A stretch of 64,000 nt of DNA from Mesorhizobium sp. Root552 (GCF_001427285.1 NZ_LMFV01000012.1:27469-91468), one strand, 5' to 3'; shown: positions 9,312 to 18,146, counted from the stretch's first letter. Notes: generated from the sequence alone by a model not told the origin. Made by a program: numbers and translations.

Positions 9312-10856
9312 TCAAGACGTTGACGCCGATGCCTGTTCGATATGCCGGCAATACTGCCGGTAGTGTTCGCCGTAGCGTTCGCTCTCGCGCGGCTCGTAGT
9401 CGGTATAGCCGAGGATGATGGGCACGACCCATTCGGCTGCTTTCGCGGCAGAAATGGCGGCCCCACGGGCGGAGCCCAGCACCGTCGAGTTGGCTCGGAC
9501 CGTTTGACCCATGACATCCGCATAGATCTGCATGATGGCAGGGAACCTGGCCATTCCCCCGGTTATGCGAATCTCGTGGATAGGCCCGGCCTGGCGATGG
9601 AGGTCATAAGCATAACGCATGCCCATCGCTCCTGCCTCCAGCATGGCCCGGTAGATTTCGACCGGCGTGGTTGTCGTCTTGATGTTGGCAACAATGCCGC
9701 CAAGGTCCGCTTGTCCCAGAGGCGTCCTGCAGCCGTTCCACCAGTCCATCACCTGGATCGGGCTTGGGCTAACTGACCCTTCAAGCTCTTGGACAAGTGT
9801 TTCAAGAACTGCTTCGGGGCTGGATCTGCCGCCAAAGGCCAGCATTCTCGATAGCCACGCCAGCATATCCCCGCTGGCCGCCTGACCAGTAGAGTAGTCG
9901 TATAGCCCGTCCACGGCGCCGCCATAGACCAGGCTTTCGATCCCTGCCACCGGCGTCGGTTGTGCCGACAGGCTCATGTGGCAGGTCGACGTCCCTGCTG
10001 CGGCGACCAATATGCCGGGCGTGCTGACGTCCGAACCCAGCACAGCCGCCTCGGCGTCAACCATGGCGACCCCCACGAGCGCTGCAGAGCCGATGCCTGT
10101 CACGTCCTGCCAGCGTCGCGTCAGCGGACCCGCCGAAGTGCCAAGCGGATGGGGCGGCGCCAGCTTGTCGAGCCAACTTCCAAGTCCGGGCTGTATTGCT
10201 TCGAGGCTGCCTGCTTCCGGATAGCCGCCGAAATCCGGCTGCCAATGGTTCTTGCATCCGGCATGGCTTGCCGAGCGCGTTTCCCTACCCGTGAGTTGCC
10301 ACACGATCCAATCACCGGCGTCGATCCAGCGTTCTGTCGCTTGCCACAGCGCGGGGTCTTCAGCCATCGTCTGCCAGGCTTTTGCCAAAGACCATTCGGA
10401 ACTCGTCTGGTTGTTGTATCGCCCCAGAAAGCTCGGGCGGGCCGCCGCAATCCGCTTTGCGTAGTGATCTGCCGCATGATGCTTCCAGAGCTTGGCGAAA
10501 GCGTGCGGCCGACCTGCAAAGGCTGGCGTGTGCAACAATGGAGTGCCATCGAGCAAGGTGGGGAGTATGGTGCAGGATGTGGCCGAAATGCCGATGGGGT
10601 GAATTTCGAAGCCAAGGTCGGCTGCGGCCCGAGCCGCCCAGCTCAGCAACTTTTCCGCTGCATGGATGAAGTCGGCAGGGTCCTGGATGGCCGAGTTGGG
10701 CGCAAGCTTCATCTGCGGCGCTGTCGTCTCGTCAAGAAAACCTCGTTGATAGCCGACCGTATGCTCGGTGACGCCGCCGCCGGTGTTTAGGTCGATCATG
10801 ACGACACGGCCGGAACCCGTGCCGAAGTCGAGGCCGAGCGTCGCCGCGCCTGTCAT
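9312..10856 (-). CDS. FGGY-family carbohydrate kinase, ribulokinase-like
   Basis: The 514-residue protein has the two-lobed FGGY architecture. The N-terminal phosphate loop is LDFGTGSGRVVMID (residues 8-21). AAAGTSTCHMSLS in the second half is a stretch typical of ribulokinases, and GGMARFPAIMQIYADV lies near the C-terminus. It should phosphorylate a ketopentose or similar sugar with ATP in the cytoplasm. It is the last gene of the leftward operon, 52 bases after the permease. With the neighbouring isomerase-like cupin it suggests import, isomerisation and phosphorylation of one sugar. The exact sugar is not known. Confidence 0.85.
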   Translation of the reverse strand: MTGAATLGLDFGTGSGRVVMIDLNTGGGVTEHTVGYQRGFLDETTAPQMKLAPNSAIQDPADFIHAAEKLLSWAARAAADLGFEIHPIGISATSCTILPTLLDGTPLLHTPAFAGRPHAFAKLWKHHAADHYAKRIAAARPSFLGRYNNQTSSEWSLAKAWQTMAEDPALWQATERWIDAGDWIVWQLTGRETRSASHAGCKNHWQPDFGGYPEAGSLEAIQPGLGSWLDKLAPPHPLGTSAGPLTRRWQDVTGIGSAALVGVAMVDAEAAVLGSDVSTPGILVAAAGTSTCHMSLSAQPTPVAGIESLVYGGAVDGLYDYSTGQAASGDMLAWLSRMLAFGGRSSPEAVLETLVQELEGSVSPSPIQVMDWWNGCRTPLGQADLGGIVANIKTTTTPVEIYRAMLEAGAMGMRYAYDLHRQAGPIHEIRITGGMARFPAIMQIYADVMGQTVRANSTVLGSARGAAISAAKAAEWVVPIILGYTDYEPRESERYGEHYRQYCRHIEQASASTS

Positions 10857-10908
10857 CGTGCCACCGTTAACGTTGCTTTAGACCCGGCCAAGATACGGCA
10901 AGTGCAGT

Positions 10909-11964
10909 TCATTTGAACATTGCCGTAACGCTGGGCATCCGCACGGCTCCCTTGGAGGCGGCGACGGTGATGGCACCAATCATGATGACGCCCATAGCGA
11001 TGTCCTGAATGTAGTAGGGCCAGCCCAGAAGATTGAAGCCATTGCGAAGCACACCGATGATGAGGGCGCCGACCACAGTGCCGCGCAGGTTTGCCTGTCC
11101 GAGGGAAAAAGCCGTCATGCCAAGGAATACGGCGGCCAGACCGTCCATGAGAAAGTGATCGCCTGCCGCCGGCTGGCCTGAGCCGAGACGGGAGGCCATG
11201 ATGACGCCTGCCAGCCCAGCACAAGCCCCGCAGAAGACCAGAGCAAAGATCTTGTTCCAGCGAACCGAAATGCCGGCAAGCCGGGCGACGTCCTTGTTGT
11301 CGCCGATCGTATAGAGGTGCCGACCCGTCGCCGAGCGCTCGAGCAGAATGTAGGAAATGACGACAATTGCCAGCATGATGAGGATCGGAACCGGAATGCC
11401 GAACAATGCGCCTCGACCCAATACGGCGAAGCTGTCCGGCAGCCCCCCGTAAACGGCCTGGCCTTGGGTGTACCATTGGTTCAGACCCGTAACGACCGAG
11501 ATCATCCCCAAGGTGGCGATGAGGCTGGGCAGCCCGACAACTGCAACCAGAATGCCGTTGAGCAGTCCAACGACCGCCCCCACCGCAACGCCGGCTCCAA
11601 CCGCCGGCCCAACGTCGGTTCCCAGATGAGCGAGCAGGCCGGTGGTCAGGACGCCCGCGAGGCCTGCGACCGCACCCACCGAAAGGTCGAATTCGCCGGA
11701 AGCGACGACAACGGTGAGGCCGCTTGCCACCACCACCAGCATGGAAAGCTGAACCAGCACCGTTGACAGATTGCTGACAGTGAGGAAGCGGGGCGTTGTC
11801 AGTGCGAGCAGAACGCAGATCACGAGCAATGCCAGCAAGGTACCATACCGGCGGAGCCCTTCGGCCAGGCTCATGTTCGCCATCTGTTGGTTCCGCTGCG
11901 GGCCCTTGTCCGATCGGGCCGGCGACTCGGTATCCCGCGCCGCATCGACAGTCTTTGTCATCAT
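10909..11964 (-). CDS. ribose-type sugar ABC transporter permease (RbsC family)
   Basis: A 351-residue BPD_transp_2 membrane protein. A short charged N-terminus is followed by about eight to ten hydrophobic segments. It carries the RbsC-family stretches SGEFDLSVGAVAGLAG, LPSLIATLGM and GAQ-like FLGMTAFSLGQANLRGT. It forms the inner-membrane channel for the importer whose ATPase and binding protein are the next genes upstream. The spacing to the ATPase gene is 41 bases. Confidence 0.92.
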   Translation of the reverse strand: MMTKTVDAARDTESPARSDKGPQRNQQMANMSLAEGLRRYGTLLALLVICVLLALTTPRFLTVSNLSTVLVQLSMLVVVASGLTVVVASGEFDLSVGAVAGLAGVLTTGLLAHLGTDVGPAVGAGVAVGAVVGLLNGILVAVVGLPSLIATLGMISVVTGLNQWYTQGQAVYGGLPDSFAVLGRGALFGIPVPILIMLAIVVISYILLERSATGRHLYTIGDNKDVARLAGISVRWNKIFALVFCGACAGLAGVIMASRLGSGQPAAGDHFLMDGLAAVFLGMTAFSLGQANLRGTVVGALIIGVLRNGFNLLGWPYYIQDIAMGVIMIGAITVAASKGAVRMPSVTAMFK

Positions 11965-12005
11965 CCATCCTCAACCGTTTTACGCCGTCACGGAAGACGG
12001 CTTCG

Positions 12006-13520
12006 TCAAGTTGCCGCGGCCAGAACCGCTGCAGCCTCACGGCTTTCATTTTCGTTCAAGTCAGTTGTCTTGCCGTTCTTGATGACAGTGACGTCATCGC
12101 TAATCGCCAGCACTTCTTCGAGATCCGACGAGGCGACGATGATCGATGCGCCATTGTCGGCCAGATTGCGCATGAGCCGGTACACCCCTGCACGTGCGCC
12201 AACGTCCAGCCCCTGGGTAGGTTCGTCGAACAGGAAGATGCGGGCAGCGGAGTGCGTGCCGAGCCACCTGCCAACCGAAACCTTCTGCTTGTTGCCGCCA
12301 CTCAGATGTTCGACCAAGGTGTGGCTGCCCGGGGCGGCAATACCCAGTTCGGAAATGACTTCGTCGCCCAGCCTGGCTTCCCGGCTGCCAATAGAAAATC
12401 CGCGGCTCAGGCTGTTCCAGTACGGCATTGCGACGTTCCACGCGATACTGCGACCGGCCAGCAGTGCCTTGGACAACCTGTCTTTGGGAACAAGGGCCAT
12501 GCCGGCCCTGATAGCTTCGCGCGGGCCCCACCGGTCGACCTTTTGACCTCCGAGGCTGATCTCGCCGCCGGTTTTCGGGTGCAGTCCGAAAATCGCCTCG
12601 AGCAATTCGCTCTTGCCGGCACCTACGACGCCGAAAATGCCAAGAACACGGCCGGAGTGCGCTGCAAGGCTCGCACTTTGCACTCGGCCATCCGCAGTGG
12701 ACAGGTTCTGCACTTCCAAAGCCGGTGCGCCGGCGATCGCGTCGCCTCTTGGCGGCGCCACGGCCTCAACCTCGTTTCCGATCATGTGGCGGACCAGCGC
12801 GGTGGCGTTGGTCGAACTCATCGGCCCGGTCCAAACCAGTTCGCCGTCGCGCAGCACGGTTGCCGTGGAAGCCACGGAAAAAATTTCGCTCAGATAGTGC
12901 GAGATGAACAGCACGCCGATGCCGCTTTCGGCCAATTGGCGGATAATCGACAACAGATGATCGACATCCGGTTGCGGCAACGCGGCGGTTGGCTCATCAA
13001 GGACGAGCAGCCGTGGCCTCAGCGCAAGCGCGCGTACGATCTCGGCAAGCTTTCGCTTGGCCGGATCGAGGGCTCGTACCTCATGGTGCAGATCCAGGTC
13101 GAGGCCAAACTCGGCCAGGACCTCTTCAACCTCTCTAAGCATACGTTTACGGTCCAGCAGTCCGAAGCGTGTCTTTTCCCGTCCGAGAAAGACATTCTCC
13201 GGGACGGTGAAACCGGGATTGAGACTGCCTTCCTGGCTGACGTAAGCGACGCGGCGGCTGACCGCGGCGTCAGGGTCTCCGGCTCGCAAGGGTTCGCCAT
13301 CCACCAGAAGCCGACCGCCATCGGGGCGTTCGGCGCCGGCAATTATCTTGACCAAAGTAGATTTGCCGGCGCCGTTTTGACCCAGGAGCGCGTGCACTTC
13401 GCCTCTACGGACCGTCAAATTGACGTTGTTGAGCGCACGGACCGGGCCAAACTGCTTGCAAATGTCTTGCGCCTGGAAAATTGCGTCGGAGGCAACAAGG
13501 TCTGTTTCCACTGTGCTCAT
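12006..13520 (-). CDS. sugar ABC transporter ATP-binding protein with two ABC domains (RbsA/MglA type)
   Basis: The 504 residues form two fused ABC domains. The first has Walker A GQNGAGKST and a degenerate signature (LDPAKRKLAEI), with Walker B LLVLDEPTAAL. The second has a changed P-loop, GVVGAGKSELLEAIFG, and a good signature LSGGNKQKVSVGRWL, then IFLFDEPTQGLD. This split of good and weak motifs is normal for the RbsA family. It powers import of a monosaccharide with the neighbouring permease and binding protein. A repeat element lies in the 216-base gap upstream of it. Confidence 0.93.
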   Translation of the reverse strand: MSTVETDLVASDAIFQAQDICKQFGPVRALNNVNLTVRRGEVHALLGQNGAGKSTLVKIIAGAERPDGGRLLVDGEPLRAGDPDAAVSRRVAYVSQEGSLNPGFTVPENVFLGREKTRFGLLDRKRMLREVEEVLAEFGLDLDLHHEVRALDPAKRKLAEIVRALALRPRLLVLDEPTAALPQPDVDHLLSIIRQLAESGIGVLFISHYLSEIFSVASTATVLRDGELVWTGPMSSTNATALVRHMIGNEVEAVAPPRGDAIAGAPALEVQNLSTADGRVQSASLAAHSGRVLGIFGVVGAGKSELLEAIFGLHPKTGGEISLGGQKVDRWGPREAIRAGMALVPKDRLSKALLAGRSIAWNVAMPYWNSLSRGFSIGSREARLGDEVISELGIAAPGSHTLVEHLSGGNKQKVSVGRWLGTHSAARIFLFDEPTQGLDVGARAGVYRLMRNLADNGASIIVASSDLEEVLAISDDVTVIKNGKTTDLNENESREAAAVLAAAT

Positions 13521-13591
13521 GCCGAAGTGTCCACGCCTGTTGGTCGGCTAGTGTACCGTATTGCGCGGAAGCAATCTCGGTCTCGAAAACC

Positions 13592-13692
13592 AAAGCGTGT
13601 CGCGATCTTTTGCAGCCGCCTTGCACGCTCTGGCTCTGTACGTCGTGCACGTCTCCCGAAACGGGTTCTCGGTTTCGGGAGACGTGCAGTAG
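13592..13692 (+). repeat. dispersed intergenic repeat, copy B
   Basis: Same family as the element at 700-801: it begins AAAGCGTGTCGCGATCTTTT and ends with the CCCGAAACGGG..TCGGTTTCGGGAGACGTGCA hairpin. It has inserted between the binding-protein and ATPase genes of the sugar operon. There the hairpin could lower expression of the downstream transporter genes relative to the binding protein. Confidence 0.7.
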
Positions 13693-13736
13693 ACGTTCCT
13701 TATGTGAACAACCCTACTTCGCTTTTGTCGAAGGGG

Positions 13737-14729
13737 TCACTCACATGCCTTCCACGGCAGCTCGCCTTCCGGGGGCACATTCTGCGCCGTGATCAGGCAG
13801 GTTGGCAGGTAAACCTGCTTGACCGGTATGACGGTGTCCGGGTCCTTTCCATTGACAACGATGTCAGAGATGTACTGGCCAGTTTGCGAGCCCATCTTCT
13901 CGAACGGTTGCGCGACCGTCGCCACGAACGGGCCGCCGTCCCGGATGTACTTCATCGCGGCCGTGTTTCCATCGATGCCGACCACGAACGCATTCTTCAG
14001 CCCGGCCTCCTTGATCGCATCGGCTGCGGCCATTGCGGGCTCGTCCCAGCCGGCGAACACGCCGTTGACCTCATCGCCAAAGCGGGTGATGAAATCCTCC
14101 ATCGCATTCTTGGAATCGGCGTAGAAATTGGTGACATCGATCTGATGATCGGCAAGAACCTTGATGCCGGGTGCCTCGCCCATGACGACGTCGAATTCCT
14201 TGCCGCGCTTGCGCACGCCGTGGTGGGAGTTTTCCTTGAAGGCGATCACGCCGCCTTTTCCACCCAGGCGATCGGCCATGTAGGCGTTGATGATCGCGCC
14301 CATGGCGAAGTTGTTGGCGGTAATGTCGACGACCACGCCAGGCGTCCAACCGGCATCGATGGTGAACACCGGGATCTTGGCCGCGCTTGCACTATCAAGC
14401 GACGCCTGTGAGGCACGCATGTCAACCATCGACAGGATGATTACCGAAGAACCGCGTTGAACTGCATTTTCAAGGAGTTCGGCGGCTGTGGCCGGTGACC
14501 CCTTGCCGTCGGATACGTCGACGGTCCAGTTCAAATTGTTTTCCTTGATGTAGCTGTTGAAGCCATCGAGAGCCCGGTGGTCGGCTTGCGCCGCTGCCTT
14601 GGACAAAATCCACGAAACCTTCAGTGGCTCGTCAGCGGCGGCCGTACCGGAACCGGTAGCGAGCGCTGCAGGTAGCAATGTGAGAGTGGTTGCGAACGCG
14701 ATTGCTGTGGTTATTTTCTTATACATCAT
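13737..14729 (-). CDS. sugar ABC transporter periplasmic binding protein (RbsB type)
   Basis: The 330-residue type 1 periplasmic binding protein has an N-terminal signal peptide. Cleavage is probably near the Ala-rich GTAAADEPLKV, around residue 32. The mature part has the Peripla_BP_4 pattern: a first strand KVSWILSKAAA, then SSVIILSMVDMRA, IPVFTIDAGW, GVFAGWDEPAMAAADAIKEAG and FVVGIDGN. It captures the sugar for the RbsA- and RbsC-type partners encoded next. It follows the cupin gene by about 76 bases. Confidence 0.9.
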   Translation of the reverse strand: MMYKKITTAIAFATTLTLLPAALATGSGTAAADEPLKVSWILSKAAAQADHRALDGFNSYIKENNLNWTVDVSDGKGSPATAAELLENAVQRGSSVIILSMVDMRASQASLDSASAAKIPVFTIDAGWTPGVVVDITANNFAMGAIINAYMADRLGGKGGVIAFKENSHHGVRKRGKEFDVVMGEAPGIKVLADHQIDVTNFYADSKNAMEDFITRFGDEVNGVFAGWDEPAMAAADAIKEAGLKNAFVVGIDGNTAAMKYIRDGGPFVATVAQPFEKMGSQTGQYISDIVVNGKDPDTVIPVKQVYLPTCLITAQNVPPEGELPWKACE

Positions 14730-14805
14730 TCTTCCTCCCTGATTACTATTGGATTCTTTATGCGGTTTAACCTGCTCGCCGATTGCTCAAGCATCATTTG
14801 CGCGA

Positions 14806-15420
14806 TCAGATATCTTTTGCATCTATGACTTGCGGGCGACCGTTGCGCTCGACGACCCGCTTGAGAAAGCCGCCTTCTCGAACGACGCGCTCGTAGTCGT
14901 GACCTCCATCCGCTGGCCAGTATTTGAAGTAGGCGAATGGATCGTTGCCGACATTGACGGTTCGCTGCGCCCAGCCTGCGGCACAATAGACGATCGTACC
15001 CGGCGCCATGGGGACCTCCATGGTATCGCCCTTCGCGTTCTGCATCAGCATGTAGCCTGTGCCGGAGACGGCCAGATAGACCTTCACCGCAGCATCATCG
15101 ACCTGGTAGTGGCCCTTGCTCATGAAGTATTCGTCACCAATCTTACCTGGAAAAACCACGGTGACGCTGGTGTGCAGTTCGCCTCGCGTTTCCGGCGCGA
15201 GGATCTCGTCTGCCCGGTAGATCAGCGGATCAGATTGGTTCAACAATTCCTGCTCCGCGGCGCGGTCAGCATAGCGGCCCGCCATATCGCTGAGGCGGCA
15301 CGTGACAACGTGCGAAGGCGGCCATAGAGCGCCCGACCTCAAATCGAGCGTTGCCGCCCAGGGCACACTCAGCACCGAGTTCATACTGTCCTTTGACGTC
15401 AGAACCGGTTCACTTCGCAT
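14806..15420 (-). CDS. glucose-6-phosphate isomerase-type cupin with replaced metal ligands
   Basis: The 204-residue protein matches the cupin-type phosphoglucose isomerase family (GPI, PF06560). It has the sequence MSKGHYQVDDAAVKVY, SGTGYML, APGTIVYCAAGWAQRTVN and GHDYERVVREGGF. Archaeal members bind a metal through GHYH, a Glu and a His before RTVN. Here the positions read H104, Q106, K113 and Q152, so three of four ligands are gone. I checked these codons in the DNA. The protein leads the leftward sugar operon, so it probably still handles an imported sugar, either by metal-free chemistry or as a binding protein. Isomerase activity is uncertain. Confidence 0.75.
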   Translation of the reverse strand: MRSEPVLTSKDSMNSVLSVPWAATLDLRSGALWPPSHVVTCRLSDMAGRYADRAAEQELLNQSDPLIYRADEILAPETRGELHTSVTVVFPGKIGDEYFMSKGHYQVDDAAVKVYLAVSGTGYMLMQNAKGDTMEVPMAPGTIVYCAAGWAQRTVNVGNDPFAYFKYWPADGGHDYERVVREGGFLKRVVERNGRPQVIDAKDI

Positions 15421-15438
15421 CGGTATGCCTCCGTATAT

Positions 15439-15476
15439 GGGACTTATTTTGTCCCGATAGGTATTAAAAACGTCCC
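15439..15476 (-). promoter_or_regulatory. GGGAC boxes, candidate operator for the CggR-type regulator
   Basis: Read leftward, the sequence contains TGGGAC, then CGGGACAAAATAAGTCCC, that is GGGAC-N7-GTCCC. These lie 19 to 56 bases upstream of the cupin gene. From memory, the Bacillus CggR operator is built from CGGGAC-N6-TGTC units, and the middle site resembles one. The link to the regulator at 8266 is inferred. Confidence 0.5.
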
Positions 15477-15495
15477 ATTAACGCGACAGGTAGCA

Positions 15496-15521
15496 GCAGC
15501 CTTGACGCGCGTCAAGGCTGC
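15496..15521. promoter_or_regulatory. perfect 26-base palindrome upstream of the sugar operon
   Basis: GCAGCCTTGACGC followed by its exact complement lies 76 bases upstream of the cupin start. No T-run follows on either strand. It could be an operator, or a terminator-like hairpin for an unseen transcript. Confidence 0.45.
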
Positions 15522-15849
15522 TTGCGAATAGGGCCGCCAAGGAAGGGCACTTTCGGAACCAGGCTCGCTGTGGCCGCCCCGCCTTTCCCGCATCATGGCC
15601 TGACAGGAGGCTGATCTCAGGCCGGCCAGAACATGCCCTTTTTCAACGTATTGTCCGATAGGCGGCATGTTCCCACCGACACTGTTTTTGATCCGGAAGA
15701 TTGGGGGAGGATGGTGCGTTGTGGTCACTTTCAATGCGCGGTCAGGTCGGCGCGTTGCGATTGCCGAGGTTAGGGCGGAATAAGGGCCTTCGTACGAGAC
15801 TCAGAACCCAGGAGCATCGTTTCTAATTCATGAGTCAAATAGTCTAGTT

Positions 15850-15862
15850 TAGAATTATTCTA
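15850..15862. promoter_or_regulatory. Irr/ICE-like palindrome upstream of the haem receptor gene
   Basis: TAGAAT-T-ATTCTA is a perfect 13-base palindrome inside TTTAGAATTATTCTATTT. It resembles the iron control element (TTTAGAA-N-TTCTAAA) bound by Irr in rhizobia. It lies about 120 bases upstream of the receptor start, so it may overlap the promoter. Iron or haem control is inferred. Confidence 0.5.
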
Positions 15863-15982
15863 TTTTTCCAATAGGTTGGGTCAGTCAAATTATTCTTGAC
15901 TCTTATACTCATGTTTAGATATCGAGCCTTGGGACATGTCTTTCGGCCTGTGCGGCTGTGGGAGATTCAAGGAGTGGGGCTC

Positions 15983-18094
15983 ATGATAAAATTCAGCAGG
16001 CCAGCACTTTTGATATGCACGGCAATCTCGTTTGCGTTGTCGTCGGCGGCGTTTGCGCAACAGCAAGCAGAGCCCGACAAAGAAAAGCCGACCACGACGA
16101 GCGAGGAACCAGCGAAGAAAAAGAGCGCGACCTATCTGTCTCCGATCATTCTGTACGGCGACGGCGTTGGAGATCCGTACAGGACGACTGCTCCGGTCAG
16201 CCACGTCACTGCCGACGAGATCGAGCAATTCGGCAACAAGAACATCGATGACGTCATCCGGGCAACTCCGGGTGCGGCCACACGTGACAATGTGCAAAAC
16301 CCAGGCGTCGCAGTGAATATTCGCGGCATGGAAGGGTCCGGCCGCGTCAACATGATGGTCGATGGCGTGCGGCAGAATTTCCGCTTCACCGGCCATGAAG
16401 CGCAGGGCTTCGTCTATGTCGATCCGGCTTTCCTGAGCGGCATCGACATCAGCAGAGGTTACGTTTCAGGTGTAGGCGGCGGCAACGCACTCATGGGTTC
16501 GGCCAATTTCCGCACCTATGATGTCGAAGACCTTATCAGCGATGGCAAGAATTATGGCGGCATCGCATCCGTCACCTACGGGACGAACAACGGTGGATGG
16601 TCGGAATCCGCTATCGGGGCCTATCGTTTCAACGACACCTTCGCCGTGCTCGGCGGCATCAGCAAGCGCGATCCCGGCAACTACAAGAATGCCGACGGCC
16701 AGACCGTCAATTTCACGGAACAGGATCAGATTTCCGGCCTGTTCAAGGCCGAATTCACCCCAAACGAGGAGCACTCGCTCAAGCTCGGCGCCAATCTCTA
16801 CAACAACGATTTCATGGCGAACTCCTATTACCAGACCATCGGTTCGCGCATCTTCACGGCGAACTACGCCTACACACCAGGTAACGACTGGGTCGATTTG
16901 AGGATCAACGCCTACTACAGCGATCTGGAAATGCTGTATGACAGGCCCGCCACGACAGGCTCGAATGCCGGACGCGACATTCGCGATGTCGGCACCGGCT
17001 TCGACATCAGCAACACGTCACGCTTTTCGGTCGGCGACGTCGCCGTCAAGATGAACTACGGCCTCGAGTATTTTGCCGACGACTACGATGTCGTGAACAG
17101 TACGGCGGTACCGGGTCGCGGCGTGAACGGGCCGGGCAACAGCGCGAACTACAGCCTGTTTTCTTCCACCCAGTTCATCTACGGCATCGCGGATCTGACG
17201 CTTGGACTGCGCTACGATCATTCCAGCTTGACCGGAACCGGCTCCATTTCGCCGACAAATCCGTACGGCATGCCGGGCGGCCCATTCACGGTCGACCGCT
17301 CCGAGGGCCGCTTCAATCCCAGCATCACGCTGGCGCTGAACCCCGTTCCGTGGTTCCAGCCCTACGTGACCTATGCCCACACGTCACGGCCGCCCACCAT
17401 CAACGAGGTCTTCGTCGGGGGCCAGCATCCAGGCATGGGACCGCCCCAATTCTTCTTCCACAATCCCTTCCTGTTGCCGGAAAAATCGAGAGGCTGGGAA
17501 GTGGGCGCCAACTTCAATTTTGACGATCTCGCGGTTGATGGCGACCGATTGGGCCTGAAGGCGAACTACTTCAACAACCGCATTGAAGATTACGTCGTGG
17601 CCAATTTCGACGGCGGAACGCATTTTGCCAACGTGCCCGGCACATCGACAGTGCAGGGCGTGGAAATCCAGGCGGCCTACGATTCAGGCGGCTATTTCGG
17701 TAGCCTCGCCTACACATACACCCACTCAGACCTGCCTTCGCAAGTGAACGGCTTCGGGGCGCAGAGCTATCTGCCCGAGCACATGCTCACGGCAACGCTC
17801 GGTGCACGATTCCTCGACCAGAAGTTGACCGTCGGCGCACGCACCTATGTCGTCAGCGAAAGCTATATCGGCGAGATCAATGTCGCTCCGGGGGATTCGC
17901 CCTACGAACCCAGCTATGGCCTGGTCGACCTGTTCGCCAACTACAAGTTCGACAACGGCCTGGAGATTTCCGCCAACGTTTCGAACCTGCTGGACAAATC
18001 CTATTCCCCTGCTCTCAGCACGCCTCCAGGGGGCAGCCCGATCGAAACCGGGTGGGGCCGGACCTTCTTCCTGACGGCCAAGGCAACGTTCTGA
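15983..18094 (+). CDS. TonB-dependent haem/haemoglobin receptor
   Basis: I place the start at ATG 15983, which has AAGGAG 8-10 bases before it and gives a signal peptide ending SSAAFAQQ. The frame extends upstream to 15896 without these. The 703-residue protein has a plug domain (TADEIEQFGNKNIDDVIRATPGA, then NIRGMEGSGRVNMMVDGVRQ) and a C-terminal 22-strand barrel ending in F. RPPTINEVFVGGQHPG followed by NPFLLPEKSRGWEVG matches the FRAP/NPNL region of haem receptors. It takes up haem across the outer membrane with TonB energy. A strong terminator follows, then two genes likely to act on the same ligand. Confidence 0.88.
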   Translation: MIKFSRPALLICTAISFALSSAAFAQQQAEPDKEKPTTTSEEPAKKKSATYLSPIILYGDGVGDPYRTTAPVSHVTADEIEQFGNKNIDDVIRATPGAATRDNVQNPGVAVNIRGMEGSGRVNMMVDGVRQNFRFTGHEAQGFVYVDPAFLSGIDISRGYVSGVGGGNALMGSANFRTYDVEDLISDGKNYGGIASVTYGTNNGGWSESAIGAYRFNDTFAVLGGISKRDPGNYKNADGQTVNFTEQDQISGLFKAEFTPNEEHSLKLGANLYNNDFMANSYYQTIGSRIFTANYAYTPGNDWVDLRINAYYSDLEMLYDRPATTGSNAGRDIRDVGTGFDISNTSRFSVGDVAVKMNYGLEYFADDYDVVNSTAVPGRGVNGPGNSANYSLFSSTQFIYGIADLTLGLRYDHSSLTGTGSISPTNPYGMPGGPFTVDRSEGRFNPSITLALNPVPWFQPYVTYAHTSRPPTINEVFVGGQHPGMGPPQFFFHNPFLLPEKSRGWEVGANFNFDDLAVDGDRLGLKANYFNNRIEDYVVANFDGGTHFANVPGTSTVQGVEIQAAYDSGGYFGSLAYTYTHSDLPSQVNGFGAQSYLPEHMLTATLGARFLDQKLTVGARTYVVSESYIGEINVAPGDSPYEPSYGLVDLFANYKFDNGLEISANVSNLLDKSYSPALSTPPGGSPIETGWGRTFFLTAKATF

Positions 18095-18105
18095 TTGACC
18101 GCAGT

Positions 18106-18146
18106 CAAAATCCCTCGGGAGGGGTCTCCCGGGGGATTTTGGTTTT
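18106..18146 (+). terminator. rho-independent terminator after the haem receptor gene
   Basis: A 16-base stem (CAAAATCCCTCGGGAG with its complement, one G-T pair) and a GGGT loop, followed by GTTTT. It begins 11 bases after the receptor stop and ends 86 bases before the ABC gene. It may allow partial read-through, giving much receptor and little transporter. Confidence 0.8.

Larger units (their letters stand above)
15421..15982. other. divergent regulatory region between the sugar operon and the haem receptor
   Basis: No convincing gene (the 96-codon frame at 15444-15734 has no family features). The left part holds GGGAC boxes and a perfect 26-base palindrome near the sugar operon. The right part is A+T-rich and holds an Irr-like palindrome near the receptor gene. 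Confidence 0.55.

Noticed and set aside
11796..14411. 871-codon rightward frame opposite the sugar ABC operon
   Set aside because: It is antisense to the permease, ATPase and binding-protein genes, which have full family motifs, and it shows no motif of its own.
15444..15734. 96-codon leftward frame upstream of the sugar operon
   Set aside because: It covers the palindrome and GGGAC region, has no clear ribosome binding site and resembles no family.
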